Notes under the pieces: model-generated
The model's database searches: none
Told to the model about the DNA's origin: nothing
Seen by the model: only the letters and a program-made list of their open reading frames with translations
Program-made: the position numbers and the translations under genes
Part shown: in pieces, positions 9,717-16,360 of the stretch
How the letters are laid out: each line of letters starts with the position of its first letter
How positions within the stretch are numbered: position 1 is the first letter of the stretch
DNA from: Rhodospirillales bacterium
GTDB lineage: Bacteria > Pseudomonadota > Alphaproteobacteria > UBA828
Length of the DNA stretch: 19,571 nt
Direction of reading: 5' to 3'
Assembly: GCA_026712885.1 (NCBI GenBank)
Contig: JAPOPO010000577.1
Span: forward strand, 1 to 19,571

Positions 9717-10975
9717 TCGCCGCCCTCGATATCGGCACGACCAAGGTGGCCTGCCTCGTCGCCCAGCGCGACGCCGAGGGCGCGCTCGTCGTCGCCGGCA
9801 GCGGCCAGGAGGTGGCAGCCGGCATGCACGCCGGCCGCGTCATCGACATGGAGGCGGCGGAGGAGACGATCCGCACCGCGGTCCATCGCGCGGAGCGCAT
9901 GGCGGGCGAGAACGTCCGCAGCGTCTTCGTCGGCACGTCGGGCGGCGCGCCCGGTTCGAGTTTCGCCGACGTAGAGGTCGGCATCGGTGGGCGCGAGGTC
10001 GCCGAGCGCGACATCCAGCGCGCGTTCGACCAGCTGCAGATATCCGACGATGAGCAGGAGCGCGACATCGTGCACGCCGTGCCCATCGACTATGCCCTCG
10101 ACGGATCGCCCGGCATCAGGGACCCGCGCGGCATGTATGGCGACAAACTCCAGGTGCGCCTGCACATGGTGAGTGTCGCCCACGGCAACCTGCGCAACCT
10201 GCTCTCCTGCGTCTCCCGCTGCGACCTGCAGGTCGCAGCCCCGGTGGCCGCCGCCTACGCCTCGGGGCTCGCGTGCCTGGTCTCCGACGAATTCGATCTC
10301 GGCGCGACCTGCATCGACATCGGCGGCGGCACCACCAAGCTCGCAATCTTCGGCGGCGGCAATCTGATGTGGACCGAGACGCTCCCCCTCGGCGGGGATC
10401 ACGTCACCAACGACATTGCGCAGGGGCTGTCCACGCCGATCGCCAGCGCGGAGCGCATGAAGCGGCTTCACGGCAGTCCGGCGGACGATGCGGCGGACCC
10501 GAGCGAGAGCATCGAGGTGCCGGAGATCGGGCCCGAGAACGGCAGTTCGGGCACCGCTCATCACGTGCCGCGTTCGATGCTCACGCGGATCGTGCGGGCG
10601 CGGCTGGAGGAAATCTTCGAGTTCGCCCGTGCCCGTATCGAGGCGAGTGGGCTCGACAAGTGGTCGGGAAGTCGCGTCGTCATCAGCGGCGGCGCAAGCC
10701 AGACGACCGGTCTCGGCGAGCTCGCTGGCCGCATCCTCGACAAGCAGGTGCGGCTCGCCAGCCCGCTTTCTTTGCCCGGCCTGGCACAGGCCGTCTCAGG
10801 CCCGGAATTCGCGACCTGCGCCGGCCTGCTCGTCTATGCGGCGCGCAAGCACACGGAGCCTTGGGCCAAGCACGCGCGCGACGAGTCGGTCGGGCGCTTC
10901 ACCAACACCCTGACGCACCTCGGCCGCTGGCTGCGGGGCAACTTCTGGGAACACACGGATCAAAGAACACCGTAA
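9713..10975 (+). CDS. ftsA: Cell division protein FtsA (actin-like membrane tether of FtsZ)
   Basis: FtsA is an actin-fold ATPase that ties FtsZ filaments to the inner membrane and recruits later divisome proteins. From GTG 9713 it has 420 residues. The first phosphate-binding motif ALDIGTTKVACLVA starts at residue 4, the SHS2 (1C) domain follows, and the second phosphate motif CIDIGGGTTKLAIF lies near residue 200. The adenosine motif region is SRVVISGGASQTTGLGEL. The C-terminal LTHLGRWLRGNFWEH is a plausible amphipathic membrane-targeting helix. The N-terminus is unusually short. The reading frame is open upstream but has no nearby start codon, and the bridging nine-codon frame at 9687 looks like the missing leader. 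The gene ends 11 bases before ftsZ. Confidence 0.94.
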   Translation: MIAALDIGTTKVACLVAQRDAEGALVVAGSGQEVAAGMHAGRVIDMEAAEETIRTAVHRAERMAGENVRSVFVGTSGGAPGSSFADVEVGIGGREVAERDIQRAFDQLQISDDEQERDIVHAVPIDYALDGSPGIRDPRGMYGDKLQVRLHMVSVAHGNLRNLLSCVSRCDLQVAAPVAAAYASGLACLVSDEFDLGATCIDIGGGTTKLAIFGGGNLMWTETLPLGGDHVTNDIAQGLSTPIASAERMKRLHGSPADDAADPSESIEVPEIGPENGSSGTAHHVPRSMLTRIVRARLEEIFEFARARIEASGLDKWSGSRVVISGGASQTTGLGELAGRILDKQVRLASPLSLPGLAQAVSGPEFATCAGLLVYAARKHTEPWAKHARDESVGRFTNTLTHLGRWLRGNFWEHTDQRTP

Positions 10976-10982
10976 AGGAGGG
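10975..10982 (+). promoter_or_regulatory. Strong ribosome binding site of ftsZ
   Basis: AAAGGAGG ends four bases before ATG 10987 and is the best Shine-Dalgarno match in the window. It starts on the last base of the ftsA stop codon. A strong site fits the high level at which FtsZ is normally made relative to FtsA. Confidence 0.7.
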
Positions 10983-10986
10983 CACT

Positions 10987-12981
10987 ATGACCATCGATTT
11001 CATGCCGGAACGGCAGCCGGAAAACAGACCGCGCATCACGGTCTTCGGTGTCGGCGGCGCTGGCGGCAATGCCGTCAACAACATGATCGCCGGCGAGCTG
11101 GAGGGCGTCGACTTCGTCGTCGCCAACACCGACGCGCAGTCGCTTTTCCAGTCGCTCTGCGAAAATCGGGTCCGCCTCGGTGTCAACATCACACAGGGGC
11201 TGGGTGCCGGCGCCCGCGCCGACATCGGCAAGGTGGCCGCTGAGGAAGCCCTCGACGATATTCAGAGCTACCTCCAGGGGAACAACATGGTGTTCATTGC
11301 CGCCGGCATGGGCGGCGGCACCGGCACCGGCGCGGCGCCCGTGATCGCTCGCGCGGCCCGGGAGCACGGCATCCTCACGGTGGGCGTCGTCACCAAGCCC
11401 TTCCACTTCGAAGGATCGCAGCGCATGCGGGTCGCGGAACGCGGCATCCAGGAGTTGCACCAGTATGTGGACACGCTGATCGTCATCCCGAATCAGAACC
11501 TGTTCCGGGTCGCGAGCGATGAGACCACGTTCGCGGATGCCTTCGGCATGGCCGACGACGTGCTGCACGCCGGCGTGCGCGGCGTGACCGACCTGATGGT
11601 CAATCCCGGCCTGATCAACCTCGACTTCGCCGATATCCGCACTGTGATGGGCACCATGGGCAAGGCGATGATGGGCACGGGCGAGGCCGAAGGCGAGGAT
11701 CGCGCCACAGAAGCGGCCGAGGCGGCGATCAACAACCCGCTGCTCGACAATGCCTCGATCGAAGGCGCGCGCGGGGTGCTGATCAACGTCACCGGCGGCA
11801 CCGACGTCACGCTCCACGAGGTGGACACGGCGGCGTCGCGAATCTGCAAGCAGGTCGACGAAGAAGCCACGATTATCTTCGGCACCAGCCTCGATCAGAA
11901 GATGGACGGTTACATGCGCGTTGCGGTGATCGCCACAGGCATCGATTCGGACGAGGTTCGTGCGCCGATCCCGGACTCCACGGACAACATCCACGTGCTC
12001 GGCTTCTCCGACCGCAAGGGCGCGAGCGGCGGTGGTTCGACGATGTCGGCGGCAGAGCCCGAGAAGGAGACAGTCGAACCGGAAGTGGCCCCGTCCTCCG
12101 CCGCGACCGGAACCGACCCCTCCGACATCGTCATCCCCGTGGCCGAGGCAGTCGCCGAGTCGGCGGCGGCCGTGGGCGGCGGCGGGACCCAGCCCGCGCC
12201 GGCAGTGTCTACCACGCCGCAACCGTCGGCCTCTCCGCGCGCTCAGAGCCCGGCGTCACCCGAGGCGCGGGCCATGTCTGAGCACAGGGCGGTGGCGGCG
12301 AGCGCTTCCGGCGCTGTCGCGGCCCAGGCGACCGTCGCAACCGCAGAAGCGAAGGCCGAGCGGCCTGCGGCGCGGTTTACGCCTCCCGAAGCCAGGGCGC
12401 CCGCGAAGAGGCCGGGCCTGCCGCTCGACCGCCCGGCAACCGACCGCCAGCGGATCGAGCGCCCGGCTATCGAACGTCCGGCGATCGAGCGCCCTGCGCC
12501 CTCGACCCGCCGCGCGGAAGGGAGCGATGCGGCCGCGCCCGGCAGGCCGTCGCTGTTCGAGCGGATGACCGGGACCGGGCGGGCGCGTCGCAATGGCGCC
12601 GACGGAGACACGCCTCCTGCCCGCACGGAGTCCCGCACGCCCATGTCGGCAGAGACGAAACCGAAGCCGAGCGACCTGCAAAAGAGCGGCCCGGAGACCC
12701 GGCTCCGTTCCGATGCGCCGTCGCTCTCCGCGAAGGCGCCGGCGCTCGGCAGGGAGACGCCAAGGCCGGCAACCTCGACGTCAACGCCCGCACCGACGCT
12801 GGGAGGTGCGACGCGTGAGATGGCGGCGCCGGGGCCGAGCCCCGCACTGGGTGCTCAGGCGCCCAAGCCGGCACCGACGCCGGAGCCGTTCCTCGACGGG
12901 TTTTCGCCCTCCAACAGGGCGCCGGGCGGCGCGGAGGATCCACTGGAGATCCCGGCGTTCCTCCGCCGTCAGGCCAACTGA
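10987..12981 (+). CDS. ftsZ: Cell division protein FtsZ with a very long C-terminal linker
   Basis: FtsZ is the tubulin-like GTPase that forms the cytokinetic ring. From ATG 10987 it is 664 residues, far longer than E. coli FtsZ (383) and, from memory, longer than Caulobacter FtsZ (about 508). The globular domain (about 15-320) has GVGGAGGNAVNNM (21-33), the tubulin signature GGGTGTG (109-115) and the T7 region NPGLINLDFADIRTVM (206-221). Residues about 321-650 form a low-complexity linker rich in Pro, Ala, Glu, Ser and Arg. The last 14 residues, DPLEIPAFLRRQAN, are the conserved tail that binds FtsA and other partners and are typical of Alphaproteobacteria. The enzyme core and tail are intact, so the gene should be functional. 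Confidence 0.97.
   Translation: MTIDFMPERQPENRPRITVFGVGGAGGNAVNNMIAGELEGVDFVVANTDAQSLFQSLCENRVRLGVNITQGLGAGARADIGKVAAEEALDDIQSYLQGNNMVFIAAGMGGGTGTGAAPVIARAAREHGILTVGVVTKPFHFEGSQRMRVAERGIQELHQYVDTLIVIPNQNLFRVASDETTFADAFGMADDVLHAGVRGVTDLMVNPGLINLDFADIRTVMGTMGKAMMGTGEAEGEDRATEAAEAAINNPLLDNASIEGARGVLINVTGGTDVTLHEVDTAASRICKQVDEEATIIFGTSLDQKMDGYMRVAVIATGIDSDEVRAPIPDSTDNIHVLGFSDRKGASGGGSTMSAAEPEKETVEPEVAPSSAATGTDPSDIVIPVAEAVAESAAAVGGGGTQPAPAVSTTPQPSASPRAQSPASPEARAMSEHRAVAASASGAVAAQATVATAEAKAERPAARFTPPEARAPAKRPGLPLDRPATDRQRIERPAIERPAIERPAPSTRRAEGSDAAAPGRPSLFERMTGTGRARRNGADGDTPPARTESRTPMSAETKPKPSDLQKSGPETRLRSDAPSLSAKAPALGRETPRPATSTSTPAPTLGGATREMAAPGPSPALGAQAPKPAPTPEPFLDGFSPSNRAPGGAEDPLEIPAFLRRQAN
12454..12498 (+). 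repeat. Three tandem IERPA codon repeats in the FtsZ linker
   Basis: Three consecutive 15-base units each encode Ile-Glu-Arg-Pro-Ala. Just upstream, LDRPATDRQR has the same flavour. The units differ at synonymous third positions (GAG or GAA, CGC or CGT, CCG or CCT), so the repeat is not brand new at the DNA level. The units alternate acidic and basic residues within the disordered linker. Confidence 0.85.
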
Positions 12982-12998
12982 AACTGGTATAAGGTCAA

Positions 12999-13076
12999 TT
13001 GAGCGGGAGATGGTGCTGCAATAACTCGGATCGGCACTTGAGCAGGGGAAAGGGCTGTAACAACTCGTAACAAACA
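12999..13076. repeat. Imperfect 39-bp tandem duplication downstream of ftsZ
   Basis: Unit 1 (12999-13037) and unit 2 (13038-13076) both begin TTGAGC and carry AACTCG at the same offset. Hand alignment gives 25 matches in the first 34 positions with no gap; the last five bases do not match. The pair starts 17 bases after the ftsZ stop and contains no start codon context. No terminator-like stem was found within it. The function is unknown: possible duplicated protein-binding site. Confidence 0.5.
13057..13073. promoter_or_regulatory. Tandem GTAACAA heptamers one helical turn apart
   Basis: GTAACAA occurs at 13057-13063 and again at 13067-13073, a 10-bp period. Winged-helix response regulators of the OmpR/PhoB family bind such direct repeats on one face of the helix, so this is a candidate operator. 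No regulator can be named. It lies about 150 bases before lpxC and inside the second unit of the 39-bp repeat. Confidence 0.25.
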
Positions 13077-13084
13077 GTGATTTG

Positions 13085-13102
13085 CGCGCTGACGGCGCGT
13101 TT
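13085..13102 (+). terminator. Weak terminator-like hairpin after ftsZ
   Basis: CGCGC (13085-13089) pairs with GCGCG (13095-13099) around loop TGACG, followed by only three T. The right arm is also part of the larger 16-bp stem of the neighbouring element, so the two folds exclude each other. On its own this is a poor intrinsic terminator. Confidence 0.2.
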
Positions 13103-13175
13103 GCCAGGATCGTCGCGATCTAGATCGCCGATCCCCGTTGGGGTCATGCCGGATCCGGTTGGCAAGCGTGCCGTC
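13091..13175 (+). ncRNA. Candidate structured RNA or palindromic intergenic element upstream of lpxC
   Basis: The left arm GACGGCGCGTTTGCCA (13091-13106) pairs with the right arm TGGCAAGCGTGCCGTC (13160-13175) over all 16 positions. Fourteen are Watson-Crick and two are G-U in the + strand transcript; the - strand transcript would have A-C mismatches there. Inside are a hairpin at 13108-13133 (GATCG, a two-base TC bulge, GCGAT, loop CTAG, then the complements), a CCCC-GTT-GGGG hairpin at 13133-13143, and a CCGGATCCGG palindrome at 13149-13158. The whole resembles a multibranched fold and ends 46 bases before lpxC ATG 13222. It could be a cis-acting mRNA leader or a dispersed intergenic repeat. 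No known RNA family was recognised. Confidence 0.45.
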
Positions 13176-13186
13176 TGCCGTAGCAT
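13159..13186 (+). promoter_or_regulatory. lpxC: Possible sigma-70-type promoter for lpxC
   Basis: TTGGCA (13159-13164, five of six matches to TTGACA) and TAGCAT (13181-13186, four of six matches to TATAAT) are 16 bases apart. Transcription would start near 13193 and leave a short leader. The -35 box overlaps the right arm of the large inverted repeat, so the match may be coincidental, or the repeat may control the promoter as DNA. Confidence 0.3.
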
Positions 13187-13221
13187 GACCAGCGAGACCA
13201 AGGAGCGGCGATTCGACATGA

Positions 13222-14169
13222 ATGGCCAAGGGGGCGACTCGCGCCCATGCAAGTATGATCCCACAACAAACCCTCAAGTCGGCCATTCACTGCGCCGGTA
13301 TTGGCGTACACAGCAACCGCAAGGTGCGCATGGAGCTGCGCCCGGCACCGCCGGGCACCGGCATTGTCTTCTGCCGCACCGATCGGCCGGCCGGCTCCGA
13401 CCGGGTGATCGAGGCCATCTACGATAACGTCGTCGACGCGACTCTCTGCACGGCGATCGGCAACGGCAGGGTCTCGGTCCGGACCATCGAGCACCTCATG
13501 GCTGCCTTCGCCGGATGCGGCATCGACAATGCTGTGGTCGAGCTGGACGGCGAGGAGGTTCCCGTGATGGACGGGAGCGCCGCGCCGTTTGTCTTTCTCA
13601 TCGAATGCGCCGGCATCGTCGAGCAGTGTGCGCCCAGGCGCATGATCGAGGTGCTCAAGCCGATCAGGCTCGGCGACGAGAACCGCTATATCAGCGTCGC
13701 TCCAGCGGAGACGTTCTCGCTTCGCTGTGATATCGATTTCGATCATCCCGAGCTGGGTTATCAGTCGGTTGTCTTCGATCCGCTTCGTGCCTGCTTCCGC
13801 ACCGAGCTCGCGCGAGCCCGGACCTTTTGCCGGGAGTCGGACGTGGCTGGCATCCTTGCCGCCGGCATGGGCCAGGGCGGGTCTCTGGAAAACACCGTGG
13901 TCATCGGCGACGACGGCCCCCTCAACGAGGATGGACTGCGCTACGCCGATGAGTGCGCGCGCCACAAGGCGCTCGACCTCATCGGAGACCTTTACCTCGC
14001 CGGTGCGCCGATCATCGGCCATGTTCGTTGCCTGCGCTCCGGCCACGGCATGAACCACGCGCTCCTCTCTGCCCTGCTCGACGATCCCAGCGCGTGGCGC
14101 CTCGTCGGCACGGAGCATGATGCGGCCTTCGGAGAGCCGGAGCGCGAGCCGGTCGCCGCCATCGCCTGA
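13222..14169 (+). CDS. lpxC: UDP-3-O-acyl-N-acetylglucosamine deacetylase (LpxC)
   Basis: LpxC is the zinc deacetylase that commits UDP-3-O-acyl-GlcNAc to lipid A synthesis, so the cell is Gram-negative with lipid A. From ATG 13222 it is 315 residues. Zinc ligands are in TIEHLMAAFAG (His91, with Glu90 as likely general base) and RHKALDLIGD (His248, Asp252). His275 in SGHGMNHA matches the second catalytic His, and MDGSAAPFVF (116-125) is conserved. ATG 13255 is an equally good start: it gives 304 residues (E. coli 305) and MIPQQTLKS aligns residue by residue with E. coli MIKQRTLKR. Neither start has a well-spaced Shine-Dalgarno site; AAGGAG at 13200-13205 is 16 bases from ATG 13222 and 12 from an out-of-frame ATG at 13218. 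The gene after lpxC is not one usually found there. Confidence 0.95.
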   Translation: MAKGATRAHASMIPQQTLKSAIHCAGIGVHSNRKVRMELRPAPPGTGIVFCRTDRPAGSDRVIEAIYDNVVDATLCTAIGNGRVSVRTIEHLMAAFAGCGIDNAVVELDGEEVPVMDGSAAPFVFLIECAGIVEQCAPRRMIEVLKPIRLGDENRYISVAPAETFSLRCDIDFDHPELGYQSVVFDPLRACFRTELARARTFCRESDVAGILAAGMGQGGSLENTVVIGDDGPLNEDGLRYADECARHKALDLIGDLYLAGAPIIGHVRCLRSGHGMNHALLSALLDDPSAWRLVGTEHDAAFGEPEREPVAAIA

Positions 14170-14304
14170 AGCCCGGCCGCTCGACGGGCGGCGCTGCACG
14201 GCCAATTTCACTCCCGACATTCAACAGTAGTATGGGACGCCAAGGCATGCGGCCTGCGCCCGCGCGCGGAATCGTCTGACGCCAGCACACGAACGCCAAC
14301 GAAT

Positions 14305-14309
14305 GGAGG
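14305..14309 (+). promoter_or_regulatory. Ribosome binding site deciding a TTG start
   Basis: GGAGG lies seven bases before TTG 14317. The reading frame from that TTG begins MRAWELG, a normal beginning for this oxidoreductase family, and no ATG or GTG fits as well. Confidence 0.65.
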
Positions 14310-14316
14310 AGCGACG

Positions 14317-15324
14317 TTGAGAGCCTGGGAGCTCGGCGCACGACAAGGCAGCGTGGACAGCCTGCGGATGGTCGAACGGCCCGATCCGGAACCGGCGGCA
14401 GGCGAGGCCCTGGTCAGGATTCGGGCCAGCGCCCTCAACTACCGCGATCACATGATCCTTAACCTGATCGACAGCGCGCCCAAGCCCGAGGGCCGGATTC
14501 CGCTGAGCGATGGTGCCGGCGAAGTGGTAGCGGTGGGAGCCGGCGTGGATCAGGTCAAGGCCGGCGACCGCGTGATGGTGAGCCTCTTCACAAGCTGGCT
14601 CGACGGCCCGCTGCAGTCCGCGCACTTCGGCAGCGATCTTGGCGGCGGCTGCGACGGGACGCTGGCGGAGCTCGCCGCCTTCCCGGCTTCGTCGCTCGTG
14701 GCGATCCCGGACTCGCTCAGCGACGAAGAGGCAGCGTGCCTCCCCTGCGCCGCGCTCACCGCCTGGGTCTCGCTGGTCGAGTTCGGGCAGATGAAGGCGG
14801 GCGACACGGTGCTGCTGCTCGGCACCGGCGGCGTCTCCATCTTCGGCCTCCAGCTCGCGCGGATGATGGGAGCGGACGCGGTCATTACTTCGTCGAGCGA
14901 CGAGAAACTCGCCCGCGCCCGCGCGTTGGGCGCCACCCACGGCATCAACTACAGGGACGACCCGAACTGGGGCCGCACCGTCGCCGAGCTCACCGGCGGC
15001 GCCGATCTCATCATCGAGACCGGCGGCGCCGCCACCCTCGCGCAGAGCATCGAGGCCGCCGCCTTCCAGGCCCGCATCGCGCTCATCGGGATGCTGGGCG
15101 GTGTCGGCATCGAGAACGACCCGCTCGCGCTGATCTGGAAGAACGTCACCCTCAAGGGCATCCTGGTGGGCAACCGGCGCGAATTGGAAGAGATGACAAA
15201 GGCGATCGCCCGCAACGGGCTCAAGCCCGTGATCGACCGGCGCTTCCCGTTCGCCGAGGCGCCCGCCGCATACCGCCGCCTCGCCTCAGGCGCGCATTTC
15301 GGCAAGGTCGTGATCGCCCATTAG
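14317..15324 (+). CDS. Zinc-independent MDR-family alcohol dehydrogenase/quinone oxidoreductase-like protein
   Basis: This is a medium-chain dehydrogenase/reductase of 335 residues, probably an NAD(P)-dependent cytosolic oxidoreductase; the substrate cannot be told. The N-terminal GroES-like domain has ALNYRDHMIL (39-48) and PLSDGAGEVVAVGAGV (62-77). The nucleotide-binding domain has LLLGTGGVSIFGLQLA (166-181), and SSSDEKLARA follows the second strand. The cysteine and histidine ligands of catalytic and structural zinc are absent: Asp-Gly-Ala-Gly-Glu stands where zinc enzymes have Gly-His-Glu. This points to the zinc-independent branch. It starts at TTG with a good ribosome binding site, 147 bases after lpxC, and ends 27 bases before a convergent gene. 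It is not a usual dcw neighbour. Confidence 0.88.
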   Translation: MRAWELGARQGSVDSLRMVERPDPEPAAGEALVRIRASALNYRDHMILNLIDSAPKPEGRIPLSDGAGEVVAVGAGVDQVKAGDRVMVSLFTSWLDGPLQSAHFGSDLGGGCDGTLAELAAFPASSLVAIPDSLSDEEAACLPCAALTAWVSLVEFGQMKAGDTVLLLGTGGVSIFGLQLARMMGADAVITSSSDEKLARARALGATHGINYRDDPNWGRTVAELTGGADLIIETGGAATLAQSIEAAAFQARIALIGMLGGVGIENDPLALIWKNVTLKGILVGNRRELEEMTKAIARNGLKPVIDRRFPFAEAPAAYRRLASGAHFGKVVIAH

Positions 15325-15333
15325 GAGGTGCTG

Positions 15334-15350
15334 GGGTAGCTCCGCTGCCC
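15334..15350. terminator. Hairpin in the convergent gap, possible bidirectional terminator
   Basis: GGGTAGC (15334-15340) pairs with GCTGCCC (15344-15350) around a three-base loop, with one G-U pair. It occupies most of the 27-base gap between two convergent genes. There is no T tract on either side, so termination by this stem alone is uncertain. Confidence 0.4.
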
Positions 15351-15351
15351 G

Positions 15352-15798
15352 TCAATAGGTGTTCAGCTTTTCGAGGTTGGTCCTCCGTAAGTCGTCCGCG
15401 GTCAGGCCGAGATCGTAGGCCGGCGAGAGGATCATCTCGGCCGCCGTCACGGCGATCTTCACGTAGGCGCCCATGTGGGGCCGGTAGGGACCCCACGCGG
15501 CATCGAAGGCGTCGTTGAGCGCAGCATCGGCGTCACCCGGGCGAACGATGGCGGCTGTGCCTGTCACCCGCACCGCCCTGCGCGTAACGACGTCGGTGAA
15601 GCACACCTCGATTGCGGGATTGCGGCGCAGGTTCGCCACCGTTCCCGGCGAGCGGATATGGCCGAAGGCGAGGGTCCGGTCGTCGAGAACCACGAACGTC
15701 GCCTTGGGCGAAACCGACGGCGTTCCGTCGGCATTCACCGTCGCGACGGCGCCGGCGGAAAACCGCCGGATCAGCGTCTGCATCTCGTCGGTCAGCAT
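15352..15798 (-). CDS. Pyridoxamine 5'-phosphate oxidase-like FMN-binding split-barrel protein
   Basis: The 148-residue product starts at ATG 15798 with a GGAG about seven bases upstream. It looks like a small split beta-barrel of the PPOX class: FSAGAVATVNADGTPSVSPKATFVVLDDRTLAFGHI opens the barrel, and LRRNPAIEVCFTDVVTRRAVRVTGTAAIV continues it. Such proteins bind FMN, haem or F420, and the exact ligand cannot be inferred. True PdxH is longer and has a conserved C-terminus not seen here, so this is not pdxH. The frame is open for another 264 bases upstream, but that stretch is a shadow of the VOC gene. It is the last gene of the minus-strand group, 23 bases after the VOC gene. Confidence 0.8.
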   Translation of the reverse strand: MLTDEMQTLIRRFSAGAVATVNADGTPSVSPKATFVVLDDRTLAFGHIRSPGTVANLRRNPAIEVCFTDVVTRRAVRVTGTAAIVRPGDADAALNDAFDAAWGPYRPHMGAYVKIAVTAAEMILSPAYDLGLTADDLRRTNLEKLNTY

Positions 15799-15821
15799 CG
15801 CGGTGTCTCCACTGGCGGGAC

Positions 15822-16289
15822 TTAAGGGTTCGCGCCCCAGTCCGGATCGTCGCTGGGCGCAGCCGGGGTTTCGCCCGCGAGCAAACCTTTGCCCGGGATG
15901 TGGTTGATTTCCAGGCGAATGCCGTCGGGGTCCTCGAAGACGACGAAGTAGTAGCCGGGCGCCCACTCCCGCTCCATCGGCCCGCGGTCGATTGTTGCGT
16001 CCATCGCGCGCAGCTTTGCCGCCGCCTTGTCGACGTCCTCGCGCGAACGCGCACGCAGGCACAGATGGTGCAGCCCCACGCGGTTCTGCACGAAGCGCTC
16101 GCCCTCGTAATCGGGCGCCGCGCGCTGAATACCGAGCGCGGTACGCCCACCCACGTGATAGACGAAGTGGTTGCCGTCGAAGACCTTTTGCATGCCCAGG
16201 AAGGGCAGCAGCTCGCAGTAGAACGCCCGCGCCTCGTCGAAGCGGCTAACGGTGAGCACGACGTGTGCCAAGCCGTTGATCTCGATCAT
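15822..16289 (-). CDS. VOC-superfamily (glyoxalase/dioxygenase fold) protein
   Basis: The 155-residue protein contains two beta-alpha-beta-beta-beta modules of the vicinal oxygen chelate fold. It opens with INGLAHVVLTVSRFDEARAFYCELL (His9 a likely metal ligand). The second half has VGLHHLCLRARSREDVDKAAAKL (His75) and closes with the hallmark FEDPDGIRLEINH (Glu127). The putative metal triad is therefore present. Members include glyoxalase I, extradiol dioxygenases, epimerases and antibiotic-binding proteins; the substrate here is unknown. A 25-residue tail follows the fold. GAGGAG lies four bases before the start. It follows the CobW gene by 71 bases and precedes the PPOX-like gene by 23, so it is probably co-transcribed. 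Confidence 0.87.
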   Translation of the reverse strand: MIEINGLAHVVLTVSRFDEARAFYCELLPFLGMQKVFDGNHFVYHVGGRTALGIQRAAPDYEGERFVQNRVGLHHLCLRARSREDVDKAAAKLRAMDATIDRGPMEREWAPGYYFVVFEDPDGIRLEINHIPGKGLLAGETPAAPSDDPDWGANP

Positions 16290-16360
16290 CGGGCTCCTCT
16301 GGATCGGCTATCGGGGCAACGACCGGGGCGGGTGGCCTGGTCGATCAATACAGCATCAGT

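Noticed and set aside
12988..12993. TATAAG after ftsZ as a -10 box
   Set aside because: No acceptable -35 hexamer lies 15-19 bases upstream (sequence near 12965 is GC-rich).
13247..13258. Three-codon minigene (M-Q-V-stop) as an independent gene
   Set aside because: It is too short to be a product; kept only as part of the discussion of competing starts at lpxC.
14171..14192. Possible lpxC terminator made of GCCCG/CGGGC or GCCGC/GCGGC stems
   Set aside because: The stems are only five base pairs, compete with each other and have no T tract; such stems are common by chance at this base composition.
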